Translations under genes and position numbers: made by a program
Shown: positions 1 to 12,398 of the stretch, one piece after another
How the letters are laid out: each line of letters begins with the position of its first letter
Numbering within the stretch: position 1 is the stretch's first letter
Origin: Vitis vinifera
Lineage: Eukaryota > Streptophyta > Magnoliopsida > Vitales > Vitaceae
Length of the DNA stretch: 64,000 nucleotides
Direction: 5' to 3'
Assembly (NCBI RefSeq): GCF_030704535.1
Contig: NC_081810.1
Span: 744,501 to 808,500, forward strand
The notes under the pieces: generated by a model
Database searches by the model: none
What the model was told of the DNA's origin: nothing
The model's input: the letters and a program-made list of their open reading frames with translations, nothing else

Positions 1-594
1 ACCAAAAATGTCAAACATAGGTTGATTTGATGGATCTTTTTATTATAAGAATTTCTTTTGATGAATAAGCATAACAAACTATATAGCATTAATCTTAATT
101 TTCGTCCTAAAGTGGGCCATTGAATTGGTCAAGAAAGTGATAATTATACTTGTTATTTATTTATTGAATTTGGATTAATCAATATTTGGAAAGAATAAAA
201 ATAATTTGAGTTATCGAGCGTTTATTTATATTGATCAATTTCACCTTTATATAAAAATTAATCTACTAATTAAATATATACAAAAAAGAAAAAAGATAAA
301 ACAAAACAAACAAAGATATTGAAAAAGAGATTATTTGATAAGGAGAATACTTAAATAAAAACAAAAATATTAAGAAATAAATTTAACCTATCGAATTATT
401 TTAGACATTTTTATTTTATTTTTAATTAAAGTGATGATTTGTCTATTTAAAATGATGAGTTTTTCAATTTATTTATTTATTTTTCTAAGTGTAGAATTTT
501 TTTTTTCCTTTCAAAACATAACCAAACACGTTTACTATTATAAACAAGCATGCAAAAACAAATACAGCATATGTTTTAAATTCAAAATTCTTAC
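1..594. other. AT-rich spacer with duplicated yippee-upstream segment
   Basis: No gene is seen here. About 60-210 closely matches about 37,060-37,210 in the same orientation (shared stretch around aaagtgggccattgaattgg). At 37 kb this segment lies about 0.65 kb upstream of a yippee-like gene on the minus strand. The copy here therefore probably belongs to the upstream region of another yippee-like copy beyond the left edge. That is inference from the order of the segments. Confidence 0.5.
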
Positions 595-817
595 GCATCA
601 TCACGAAGGAGAAACTAGGTCTTCTCCCTACTACGGTGCGAAGGGAGTTCCTGCAATAATAAAATATTTATATTATTACTTAAAACTAGCAGATTGGGAG
701 AAAAAAGAGAGATTAGATAGTCTATACCTTGATAAGAGCATTAAACGGAGCATGCCGAGCTTGGCAAAACAAGCAAGAAAACAACACATTGGACATAGAG
801 ATAGTAGACGACGACAT
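595..817 (-). pseudogene. Yippee-like gene relic (exons 1 and 2 only)
   Basis: Two pieces align with the first two exons of the complete yippee-like gene at 35,790-36,423. Exon 1 (817 down to 728, 30 codons) keeps an ATG, a C-x2-C pair (SCLFC) and a GT donor. Exon 2 (650 down to 595, 56 nt, the same length as its counterpart) has an AG acceptor and a GT donor but contains an in-frame stop in place of the Cys-Trp of the good copy. Nothing like exons 3 and 4, which hold the second C-x2-C and the GWK motif, is seen to the left. Yippee proteins are small zinc-binding proteins. This copy cannot make a complete one. It is a decayed tandem duplicate. Confidence 0.6.
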
Positions 818-888
818 TGTAAGTTTGAGCAAAGTACCTAAAGTATCAGTTTCTTCGATATATATCAATATATACCAAGAACAAGAAA

Positions 889-3229
889 ACTAAAAGAATA
901 TCACGGAAAAGCTATAAAGAATATAGCAAGAAGGGAAGAAAGATTATGACTAATGCTCGGAAGCTCGAATCTTTGGGCTTACAAAAAAGTAGGATAACGG
1001 AGTTCTTTGCTATATCATTGGATTCAATACTGAACATGTCATTATCTCTGAACTCTCGTCACGGTGGATTTGAGCTTCTTTACGACAGAAAGAAGGGAAG
1101 AAAGAAACGAAAGAAATGAGGAAATAAAAAAATTAGAGAGCAAGAGGTAATGGATGAGAAAATCCAAGAGAAAGAGGCTATCAGTTTCTTGAAGACTTTC
1201 TCTGAAACTCCACCCCCCCTTTACTAAATTCCACTGAGAGATTGATGAAGAAAGAAAAACCTGCAGCTTGATGAATCTTAGAATGTGACTGCAAGAAAAC
1301 TAAAAGAATATCATGGAAAAACTATAAAGAATACAACAAGAAGGGAAGAAAGATTATGACTAATGCTCGGAAGCTCGAATCTTGGGGCTTCCAAAAAAGT
1401 AGGATAACGGAGTTCTTTGCTATATCATTGGATTCAATACTGAACATCCCATTATCTCTAAACTCTCGTCATGGTGGATTCGAGCTTCTTTACGACAGAA
1501 AGAAGGGAAGAAAGAAACGAAAGAAAGGAGGAAATAAAAAAATTAGAGAGAAAGAGGTAATGAATGAGAAAATCCAAGAGAAAGAGGCTATGAGTTTCTT
1601 GAAGACTTTCTCTAAAACTCCACCCCCCTTTACTAAATTCCACAGAGAGATTGATGAAGAAAGAAAAACCTGCAGCTTGATGAATCTTAGAATGTGACTG
1701 CAAGAAAACTAAAAGAATATCATGGAAAAGCTATAAAGAATACAGCAAGAAGGGAAGAAAGATTATGACTAATGCTCGGAAGCTCGAATCTTGGGGCTTC
1801 CAAAAAAGTAGGATAACAGAGTTCTTTGCTATATCATTGGATTCAATACTGAACATGCCATTATCTCTAAACTCTCGTCACGGTGGATTCGACCTTCTTT
1901 ACGATAGAAAGAAGGGAAGAAAGAAACGAAAGAAATGAGGAAATAAAAAAATTAGAGAGAAAGAGGTAATGGATGAGAAAATCCAAGAGAAAGAGGCTAT
2001 TAGTTTCTTGAAGACTTTCTCTGAAACTCCACCCCCCCTTTACTAAATTCCACTGAGAGATTGTTGAAGAAAGAAAAACCTGCAGCTTGATGAATCTTAG
2101 AATGTGACTGCAAGAAAACTAAAAGAATATCACGGAAAAGCTATAAAGAATATAGCAAGAAAGGAAGAAAGATTATGACTAATGCTCGGAAGCTCGAATC
2201 TTGGGGCTTACAAAAAGGTAGGATAACGGAGTTCTTTGCTATATCATTGGATTCAATACTGAACATGCCATTATCTCTGAACTCTCGTCACGGTGGATTC
2301 GAGCTTCTTTACGACAGAAAGAAGGGAAAAAAGAAACGAAAGAAATGAGGAAATAAAAAAATTAGAGAGAAAGAGGTAATGGATGAGAAAATCCAAGAGA
2401 AAGAGGCTATGAGTTTCTTGAAGACTTTCTCTGAAACGCCACCCCCCCTTTACTAAATTCCATTGAGAGATTGATGAAGAAAGAAAAACCTGCAGCTTGA
2501 TGAATCTTAGAATGTGACTGCAAGAAAACTAAAAGAATATCACGGAAAAGCTATAAAGAATACAGCAAGAAGGGAAGAAAGATTATGACTAATGCTCGGA
2601 AACTCGAATCTTGGGGCTTACAAAAAAGTAGGATAGCGGAGTTCTTTGCTATATCATTGGATTCAATACTGAACATCCCATTATCTCTGAACTCTCGTCA
2701 CAGTGGATTCGAGCTTCTTTACGACAGAAAGAAGGGAAGAAAGAAACGAAAGAAATGAGGAAATAAAAAAATTAGAGAGAAAGAGGTAATGGATGAGAAA
2801 ATCCAAGAGAAAGAGTCTATCAGTTTCTTGAAGACTTTCTCTGAAACTCCACCCCCCTTTACTAAATTCCACTGAGAGATTGATGAAGAAAGAAAAACCT
2901 GCAGCTTGATGAATCTTAGAATGTGACTGCAAGAAAACTAAAAGAATATCACGGAAAAGCTATAAAGAATACAACAAGAAGGGAAGAAAGATTATGACTA
3001 ATGCTCGGAAGCTCGAATCTTGGGGCTTACAAAAAGGTAGGATAACGGAGTTCTTTGCTATATCATTGGATTCAATACTGAACATGCCATTATCTCTGAA
3101 CTCTCGTCACGGTGGATTCGAGCTTCTTTACGACAGAAAGAAGGGAAGAAAGAAACGAAAGAAATGAGGAAATAAAAAAATTAGAGAGAAAGAGGTAATG
3201 GATGAGAAAATCCAAGAGAAAGAGGCTAT
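889..3229. repeat. Tandem array of ~410-bp units, left part
   Basis: Units begin with caagaaaactaaaagaatat at 889, 1292, 1701, 2111, 2521 and 2930, giving periods of 403-410 bp. The last unit is cut by the LTR fossil that starts at 3230. Units are nearly identical, differing by scattered single bases and the length of a C run. Each unit contains a Lys/Arg-rich reading stretch on the plus strand that is closed by TGA in most units and open in a few (for example 1356-1697). A pyrimidine-rich stretch on the minus strand is open in other units. No protein family is recognised and I do not call these genes. Confidence 0.9.
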
Positions 3230-6200
3230 TGATTACTACCCAAAAAGGGCTATTTTACACCTTTAAGTCATTATGTTTTAAGCACTTTTGTGTAGTAATT
3301 CTTCATCTTTATTCCAATTGGCATGTTAAGGACCTAGCAATGACTCCTAATCATATTTGTGGCTAGTTTTAGTGTTTTTGACATCTTTTTAGACCATTAA
3401 GACAAGCCATCCAAAGGAGAAAAGCAAAGAAAACCAAAGAGAAGCAAAGAGAAGCAAGGAGGAAAATAGAGGACAGCATCTGCAGTCTTCTTTGGCACTT
3501 TTGAAGCACTTTCCGAAGTCCATTTTTTACATTCTATATACCATTTCAAAGCTCAGGAAGTCAAGAATCCAACGCTTCAAATCGTGTATGATTTGGAGCT
3601 GAAACGAGGAGGATATGGCTTTCGGAAGACAACTGCTCCAGGTGTGCGAATGGTGTGCGAAATTCGCACACCCCCTTAGCTGTGCGAATGGTGTGCGAAA
3701 CTCGCACACACCCCATGCGTGGTGCGAATTTTCCTCTGTTTTTGCCGACTCCACTTTAGATATTTTCTTTTGTATTTTTTGATGTAATTTCCTTTCTTCT
3801 CCTTGTAACAAGCCAATCACAAGCTTTGCTTTTGTAAAAACTATATAAGGGGTGGAAATCACCTCTTGGAGGGATCACGCATGTTATGTTTTACACTTAA
3901 AAAAACATACAGAGCTCTCTCGTTTTCCCTTTTCTCTTTGCTATTTTCTTTTTCTTGGAAGCCAAACAACCTCTGAGTTTTTTTTCTCAGAGGATGAGAG
4001 GCTAAAATTTTGGTTTCTTGGAGTGATGGAAGCTAGGTGAAAAGTCTAGATGCAAGGTGGAAAACGCTCGTGCCTTAAATACAGGTAGTTGAAGTTCATA
4101 AATGGCTTTTAAATCCAAAGTTTTGCTTTAAATCCCTTAGAATCACTTTGAATGGCCAATACATGGTAAGCTTCAGGTCTCTGTGGATGCTTATTGCTAG
4201 ATCCATATCAGTCCATTAGTTATCATGTACGAGCCATTGGAAAGTGGTTCAAGGTGAAGACCCATAGTGTCTAAAGCCATTAATGGACCTGACTACCATT
4301 TCTATTGATTTTTATGGATTAAATCTTCATTGTTAAACCTATACTGGTTCGGGAAATAACTATAGGTTAAATCCCCAATGCGAGGAGAAAAATCCGGAAT
4401 TTTCCACTTTGCATTCTAAACTTGATCCTAGCAATCCTGAGCTCCGGGAGACTTTCTTTCTTCCATTTTTAATTAGTTTATGTTAATTTAGTTTCAAACA
4501 CTTTCAAAACAAATTTTATTTTCTTTTAAACTCTAAGTTTTTAATAAAGGAAATTATTAAATTCAATTCCTAATCATGAGTATATCACTGGTAGAATGAA
4601 AACCCATCCCAGAGTTCGACCCTAGAGCCACTATACTATAGTAGCTTTGCTACACTAGAATGAGGTCATAGGTTTTATAAATGTTTTTGATTAAATGACC
4701 CGACTGGATTTACATGCGCGAATCAAAATGGCGCCGTTGCCGGGGATGGTGCCACGATACAGTGATACAACCTTTTAGAGGCTACTTGTGATTTTCATCA
4801 CAAGTTTGGTGAATTCCTTTTTCACTAACTTTATTTCCTTTTTTTTTATTTATTGTAGAATTTCTTTTGTTTTCTTTCTAACTTTAACTTTCTTCTAGTT
4901 TTCTTTTGTTTTTGTTGTCTTTGTTTTGTTTTCAGGCAAGTAGTGATTTGTGTATGCCCTATTGGATTCGGGACCAAGAGGGAAGATTAGTAAGGATTGA
5001 GAATCCTCAAGACACAGAGTTGGATATCTGTGTAAACATCATGGACCCTCCACAAGAGGATCAGAATTCTCAACAAGGTCAAGGGGGTAATCCAAATGCA
5101 TATCTATCCATGAGGGATAGAATGCACCCACCAAGGATGAGTGCACTCTCATGCATCATACCTCCTCTTGAGCAGCTGATTATAAGGCCCCATATTGTGC
5201 TCCTTCTACCAAATTTCCATGGAATGGAGAGTGAGAATCCATATGCCCACATCAAGGAGTTTGAGGAGGTGTGCAATACCTTTAGAGAGGGAGGAGCTTC
5301 AATAGACTTGATGAGACTCAAGCTATTCCCTTTCACTTTGAAGGACAAGGCAAAAATATGGCTTAATTCTTTAAGGCCAAGGAACATAAGGAATTGGGTT
5401 GATCTTCAGGCCGAGTTTTTGAAGAAATTTTTCCCCACCCATAGGACCAATGGGTTGAAGAGACAAATCTCAAACTTTTCTGCAAAAGAAAATGAGAAGT
5501 TCCATGAATGTTGGGAAAGGTATATGGAGGCCATCAATGCTTGTCCTCATCATGGCTTTGATACATGGCTCTTGGTGAGCTATTTCTATGATGGGATGTC
5601 TTCTTCCATGAAGCAAATTCTTGAAACCATGTGTGGGGGAGATTTTATGAGTAAGAATCCGGAAGAAGCCATGGATTTTTTAAGTTATGTATCTGAGGTA
5701 ACAAGAGGATGGGATAAGCCCAACTCAAAGGAATTGGGAAGGATGAAAGCTCCTGTAAATCCAAAGGATGGAATGTACATGTTAAGTGAAGACATGGACA
5801 TGAAAGCTAAGGTGGCAACAATAGCAAGGAGATTGGAAGAACTTGAGTTGAAAAAGATGCATGAAGTCCAAGCCATTTTCGAGACTCAAGCCCATGCCAT
5901 GCCATGCACCATTTGCCAATCATGTGATCATGTGGTAGATGAGTGCCCAACCATGCCAGCTGTGAGGGAGATGTTAGGTGATCAAGCCAATGTTGTGGGG
6001 CAATTTAGGCCTAACAACAATGCACCTTATGGAAACACCTATAATTCAAGCTGGAGAAACCATCCAAATTTTTCTTGGAAACCAAGACCACCTCCATACC
6101 AACCGCAAGCCCAAACTCAAGCACCTCAACAAACCTCTTCAGTGGAGCAAGCCATTGCGAACCTAAGTAAAGTCATGAATGACTTTGTGGGTGAACAAAG

Positions 6201-8636
6201 GGCAATCAACTCCCAATTGCACCAAAAGATTGAGAATGTTGAGAGTTCTCTAAATAAGAGAATGGATGGGATGCAAAATGATCTATATCAGAAGATAGAT
6301 AATATTCAATACTCCATCTCTAGGCTTACCAACATCAACACAGTGAATGAGAAAGGAAAGTTCCCCTCTCAACCAAGCCAAAATCCTAAGGGTGTTCATG
6401 AAGTTGAAACCCAAGAGGGTGATTCTTCAAAGTTGAGGGAGGTCAAAGCTGTGATCACCTTGAGGAGTGGAAAGGAGGTTGATCAACCCTTGCCTAAGGT
6501 GAGGCAAGATGAAGAACTCTTGTCAAAGAAAACCTTGGTTAAAGAGAGCAATAACCAAGAAGAGGAGAGTGGGAAGAAAAGTGCATCCAAATCAAGCATT
6601 GAAGAAAAGCCGAAGATAGTGATTAAAGAAGATATGATGAAGAAACATATGCCCCCCCCTTTTCCTCAAGCTTTACATGGAAAGAAGGAAATCAAGAATT
6701 CATCAGAAATTCTTGAAGTCTTGAGACAAGTGAAGGTGAATATACCCTTACTTGATATGATCAAGCAAGTCCCCACATATGCAAAGTTTCTAAAGGACTT
6801 GTGCACGGTTAAGAGAGGGCTACATGTGACAAAGAATGCATTCCTCACTGAGCAAGTAAGTGCTATCATTCAGAGTAAGTCTCCAGTTAAGTATAAAGAT
6901 CCGGGTTGCCCCACCATTACAGTCAACATTGGAGGGACACTTGTGGAGAAAGCTTTACTAGACTTGGGGGCAAGTGTGAATTTGCTCCCATACTCTGTGT
7001 ACAAGCAACTGGGACTTGGAGGATTGAAGCCCACAGCCATCACTCTCTCCTTAGCTGATAGGTCTGTCAAAATCCCAAGGGGGTGATAGAGGATGTTCTG
7101 GTTCAAGTGGACAAATTCTACTATCCCGTGGATTTTGTTGTGCTTGATACTGATCCCACTGTTAAGGAAGCCAATTACGTGCCAATCATCCTTGGGAGAC
7201 CTTTCCTGGCTACCTCCAATGCCATCATCAATTGTAAAAATGGGGTGATGCAGCTCACATTTGGAAACATGACCTTGGAATTGAATATATTCCACCTATG
7301 CAAGAGGCATCTTCACCCAGAAGAGGAGGAAGGATTGGAGGAGGTGTGCTTGATCAACACCTTGGTTGAAGAGCATTGTGACAAGAATTTAGAAGAGAAC
7401 CTGAATGAAAGCCTTGAAGTGCTTGAAGAAGGGTTACCTGAACCCTCTGATGTGCTAACCATCATGTCTCCTTGGAGGAGAAAGGAAGAGATCTTACCCT
7501 TATTCAATGAGGAGGACTCAAAAGGAGCAGCTAGGGAGGACCCTCCAAAGCTAGTTTTGAAGCCACTTCCTGTTGATTTAAATGCAAACTTCATATGGGA
7601 TCTGGGCAAGCTAAATCCGGATCCAATTTTTTGATGGACTTAGTCTTTCTAAAGACTAGCTAGTCCATATCTTTTTGTTTTATTTTTAAACTTGTTTTGA
7701 TTTTGATTTCTTGCTTTAATTTTATTTTGGTTTGATTGAACTTAGGTTTTTTGATGATCTTGCTATGAGGGCTGTTTTCGGACAAAGAGTCTTGCTTTAT
7801 GACTCTAAGCTTCATCTTTTTCCGGGAAAATTGAAATCAAGATGGACGGGTCCTTTCATAATTCATGAAGTGCAACCAAATGGAGTAGTGGAACTACTCA
7901 ACTTCAATAGCACTCGAACTTTCAAAGTTAATGGGCATTGTCTCAAGCCCTATATCGAATCTTTTTCCCGAGACAAGGAGGAATTCATCCTCCTTGATCC
8001 ACCTCCAACATGAAAACACTTGGTTCATGGTTGAACTTAGTCTTTCCAAAGACTAAAAAGTCCATCCTCTTTTTGTTCTCTTTTAAGTTGATTTTAGTTT
8101 AATCTAATGTTTTCTTGTGTTTATGCATGTTTTGATTTCTATTTTTGACTTTAATTTCATTCTAATGTGGTTGTGTAGGTAGGAAGGCTTGAAGAATGAA
8201 GTCTTGGTGAAAACAAGGGAAAACAGGGGAGAAAAGACAAGACTCAGCAAAATTCGCACACCACTTACCCTGTGCGAATTTTCTTTTGCACCACTTTTCA
8301 AAAATTGCATGCTTTCGGTCCCTTGTGCGAATTTCACAGGAATGCGAACCTTGTGCGAACCCTGTGCGAATTCGTTTTTTGCGCCCGCCGGCCATGGGAG
8401 CTCCCAATCTTCAATTTTCCTCTTGAAAAGCTCCAATTTCCAAGCCTATTCACCATGACAAATCTTTTACATACCAAAGCCAGCTTTTCCCACCCTCAAA
8501 GGCCACAAATACTCACCATCTCAAACAAGCCACAATTCTTCAAAAGCGCGGGTGAATAGTACCCTGTGCGAAAAACTCGCACACCCCCCCTCCCCTGTGC
8601 AAAAATTTCGCACACCACCCCCCCCCCCCCCCCCCC
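3230..8636 (+). mobile_element. Athila-type Ty3/Gypsy LTR retrotransposon fossil, broken
   Basis: An LTR retrotransposon inserted in the 410-bp array. Parts seen: one LTR at about 3230-4725 (ends TGATT...AATCA, 1,496 bp); a primer-binding site at 4729 starting TGGCGCCGTTGCCGGGGA, typical of Athila/Ty3-type elements; a gag-plus-protease region at about 4906-7086 with a retrotransposon gag domain, a Cys-rich CxxC knuckle-like motif and a protease motif DLGAS; a further piece at 7083-7634; an integrase C-terminal-like tail at 7732-8013 (PGKLKSRWTGPF motif); and a 3' region with GTGCGAA repeats running into a C run. It is broken, with several breaks, and no second LTR is recognised, so LTR divergence cannot date it. 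The open gag region suggests it is not very old. Confidence 0.85.
8618..8636. repeat. Homopolymer C tract at the element/array junction
   Basis: Nineteen consecutive C residues lie where the 3' end of the LTR fossil meets the 410-bp array. The array unit itself has a CCCCCCC run at the matching position, so the junction may have formed through C-run homology. Confidence 0.9.
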
Positions 8637-8637
8637 T

Positions 8638-11600
8638 ATTTACTAAATTCCACTGAGAGATTGATGAAGAAAGAAAAACCTGCAGCTTGATGAATCTTAG
8701 AATGTGACTACAAGAAAACTAAAAGAATATCATGGAAAAGCTATAAAGAATACAGCAAGAAGGGAAGAAAGATTATGACTAATGCTTGGAAGCTCGAATC
8801 TTGGGGCTTACAAAAAAGTAGGATAACAGAGTTCTTTGCTATATCATTGGATTCAATACTGAACATGCCATTATCTCTGAACTCTCGTCACGGTGGATTC
8901 GAGCTTCTTTACGACAGAAAGAAGGGAAGAAAGAAACGAAAGAAATGAGGAAATAAAAAAATTAGAGAGAAAGAGGTTATGGATGAGAAATTCAAGCGAA
9001 AGAGGCTATCAGTTTCTTGAAGACTTTCTCTGAAACTCCACCCCCCCTTTACTAAATTCCACTGAGAGATTGATGAAGAAAGAAAAACCTGCAGCTTGAT
9101 GAATCTTAGAATGTGACTGCAAGAAAACTAAAAGAATATCACGGAAAAGCTATAAAGAATACAACAAGAAGGGAAGAAAGATTATGACTAATGCTCGGTA
9201 GCTCGAAACTTGGGGCTTACAAAAAAGTAGGATAACGAAGTTCTTTGCTATATCATTGGATTCAATACTGAACATGCCACTATCTCTGAACTCTCGTCAC
9301 GGTGGATTCGAGATTCTTTACGACAGAAAGAAGGGAAGAAAGAAACGAAAGAAAGGAGGAAATAAAAAAATTAGAGAGAAAGAGGTAATGGATGAGAAAA
9401 TCCAAGAGAAAGAGGCTATTAGTTTCTTGAAGACTTTCTCTGAAACTCCACCCACCCTTTACTAAATTCCACTGAGAGATTGATGAAGAAAGAAAAACCT
9501 GCAGCTTGATGAATCTTAGAATGTGACTCCAAGAAAACTAAAAGAATATCACGGGAAAAGCTATAAAGAATACAGCAAGAAGGGAAGAAAGATTATGACT
9601 AATGCTCGGAAGCTCGAATCTTGGGGCTTACAAAAAAGTAGGATAACGGGGTTCTTTGCTATATCATTGGATTCAATACTGAACATGTCATTATCTCTGA
9701 ACTCTCGTCACGGTGGATTCGAGATTCTTTACGACAGAAAGAAGGGAAGAAAGAAACGAAAGAAAGGAGGAAATAAAAAAATTAGAGAGAAAGAGGTAAT
9801 GGATGAGAAAATCCAAGAGAAAGAGGCTATCAGTTTCTTGAAGACTTTCTCTGAAACTCCACCCCCCCTTTACTAAATTCCACTGAGAGATTGATGAAGA
9901 AAGAAAAACCTGCAGCTTGATGAATCTTAGAATGTGACTGCAAGAAAACTAAAAGAATATCACGGAAAAGCTATAAAGAATACAGCAAGAAGGGAAGAAA
10001 GATTATGACTAATGCTCGGAAGCTCGAATCTTGGCGCTTACAAAAAAATAGGATAACGGAGTTTTTTGCTATATCATTGGTTTCAATACTGAACATGCCA
10101 TTATCTCTGAACTCTCGTCCCGGAGGATTCGAGCTTCTTTACGACAGAAAGAAGGGAAGAAAGAAACGAAAGAAAGGAGGAAATAAAAAAATTAGAGAGA
10201 AAGAGGTAATGGATGAGAAAATCCAAGAGAAAGAGGCTATCAATTTCTTGAAGACTTTCTCTGAAACTCCACCCCCCCTTTACTAAATTCCACTGAGAGA
10301 TCGATGAAGAAAGAAAAACCTGCAGCTTGATGAATCTTAGAATGTGACTGCAAGAAAACTAAAAGAATATCACGGAAAAGCTATAAAGAATACAGCAAGA
10401 AGGGAAGAAAGATTATGACTAATGCTCGGAAGCTCGAATCTTGGGGCTTACAAAAAAGTAGGATAACAGAGTTCTTTGCTATATCATTGGATTCAATACT
10501 GAACATGCCATTATCTCTGAACTCTCGTCACGGTGGATTCGAGCTTCTTTACGACAGAAAGAACGGAAGAAAGAAACGAAAGAAATAAGGAAATAAAAAA
10601 AATTAGAGAGAAAGAGGTAACGGATGAGAAAATCCAAGCGAAAGAGGCTATCAGTTTCTTGAAGACTTTCTCTGAAACTCCACCCCCCCTTTACTAAATT
10701 CCACTGAAAGATTGATGAAGAAAGAAAAACCTGCAGCTTGATGAATCTTAGAATGTGACTGCAAGAAAACTAAAAGAATATCACGGAAAAGCTATAAAGA
10801 ATACAGCAAGAAGGGAAGAAAGATTATGACTAATGCTCGGAAGCTCGAATCTTGGGGCTTACAAAAAAGTAGGATAACGAAGTTCTTTGCTATATCATTG
10901 AATTCAATACTGAACATGCCATTATCTCTGAACTCTCGTCACGGTGGATTCGTGCTTCTTTATGACAGAAAGAAGGGAAGAAAGAAACGAAAGAAATGAG
11001 AAAATAAACAAATTAGAGAGAAAGAGGTAATGGATGAGAAAATCCAAGAGAAAGAGGCTATCAGTTTCTTGAAGACTTTCTCTGAAACTCCACCCCCCCT
11101 TTACTAAATTCCACTGAGAGATTGATGAAGAAAGAAAAACCTGCAGCTTGATGAATCTTAGAATGTGACTGCAAGAAAACTAAAAGAATATCACGGAAAA
11201 GCTATAAAGAATACAGCAAGAAGGGAAGAAAGATTATGACTAATGTTCGGAAGCTCGAATCTTGGGGCTTCCAAAAAAGTAGGATAACGGAGTTGTTTGC
11301 TATATCATTGGATTCAATACTGAACATGCCATTATCTCTGAACTCTCGTCACGGTGGATTCGAGCTTCTTTACGACAGAAAGAAGGGAAGAAAGAAACGA
11401 AAGAAAAGAGGAAATAAAAAAATTAGAGAGAAAGAGGTAATGGATGAGAAAATCCAAGAGAAAGAGGCTATCAGTTTCTTGAAGACTTTCTCTGAAACTC
11501 CACCCCCCCTTTACTAAATTCCACTGAGAGATCGATGAAGAAAGAAAAACCTGCAGCTTGATGAATCTTAGAATGTGACTGCAAGAAAACTAAAAGAATA

Positions 11601-12398
11601 TCACGGAAAAGCTATAAAGAATACAGCAAGAAGGGAAGAAAGATTATGACTAATGCTCGGAAGCTCGAATCTTGGGGCTTACAAAAAAGTAGGATAACAG
11701 AGTTGTTTGCTATATCATTGGATTCAATACTGAACATGTCATTATCTCTGAACTCTCGTCACGGTGGATTCGAGCTTCTTTACGACAGAAAGAAGGGAAG
11801 AAAGAAACGAAAGAAATGAGGAAATAAAAAAATTAGAGAGAAAGGGGTAATGGATGAGAAAATCCAAGAGAAAGAGGCTATTAGTTTCTTGAAGACTTTC
11901 TCTTAAACTCCACCCCCTTTACTAAATTCCACTGAGAGATTGATGAAGAAATAAAAACCTGCAGCTTGATGAATCTTAGAATGTGACTGCAAGAAAACTA
12001 AAAGAATATCACGGAAAAGCTATAAAGAATACAGCAAGAAGGGAAGAAAGATTATGACTAATGCTCGGAAGCTCGAATCTTGGGGCTTACAAAAAAGTAG
12101 GATAACGGAGTTGTTTGCTATATCATTGGATTCAATACTGAACATGCCATTATCTCTTAACTCTCGTCACGGTGGATTCGAGCTTCTTTACGACAGAAAG
12201 AAGGGAAGAAAGAAATGAAAGAAAGGAGGATATAAAAAAATTAGAGAGAATGAGGTAATGGATGAGAAAATCCAAGAAAAAGAGGCTATCAGTTTCTTGA
12301 AGACTTTCTCTGAAACTCCACCCCCCTTTACTAAATTCCACTGAGAGATTGATGAAGAAAGAAAAACCTGCAGCTTGATGAATCTTAGAATGTGACTG
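8638..12398. repeat. Tandem array of ~410-bp units, right part
   Basis: The array continues after the LTR fossil. A partial unit (8638-8710) is followed by nine complete units starting at 8711, 9120, 9530, 9941, 10351, 10762, 11172, 11582 and 11990. The period is 408-411 bp. The array ends near 12398, where the sequence changes to CAACACCACCGTGAGAG. Several units (9256-9465, 9523-9876, 10005-10286, 11236-11517) stay open for 69-117 codons because AAATGA reads AAAGGA. With the left part there are at least 14 complete units. Confidence 0.9.

Noticed and set aside
431-841. Plus-strand open frame of 136 codons
   Set aside because: It overlaps the yippee-like relic on the other strand and has no family features.
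1356-1697. Lys/Arg-rich open frame in the 410-bp array, and its counterparts in other units
   Set aside because: Open only in some units because of one base; the same repeat is closed elsewhere, so it is not a conserved gene.
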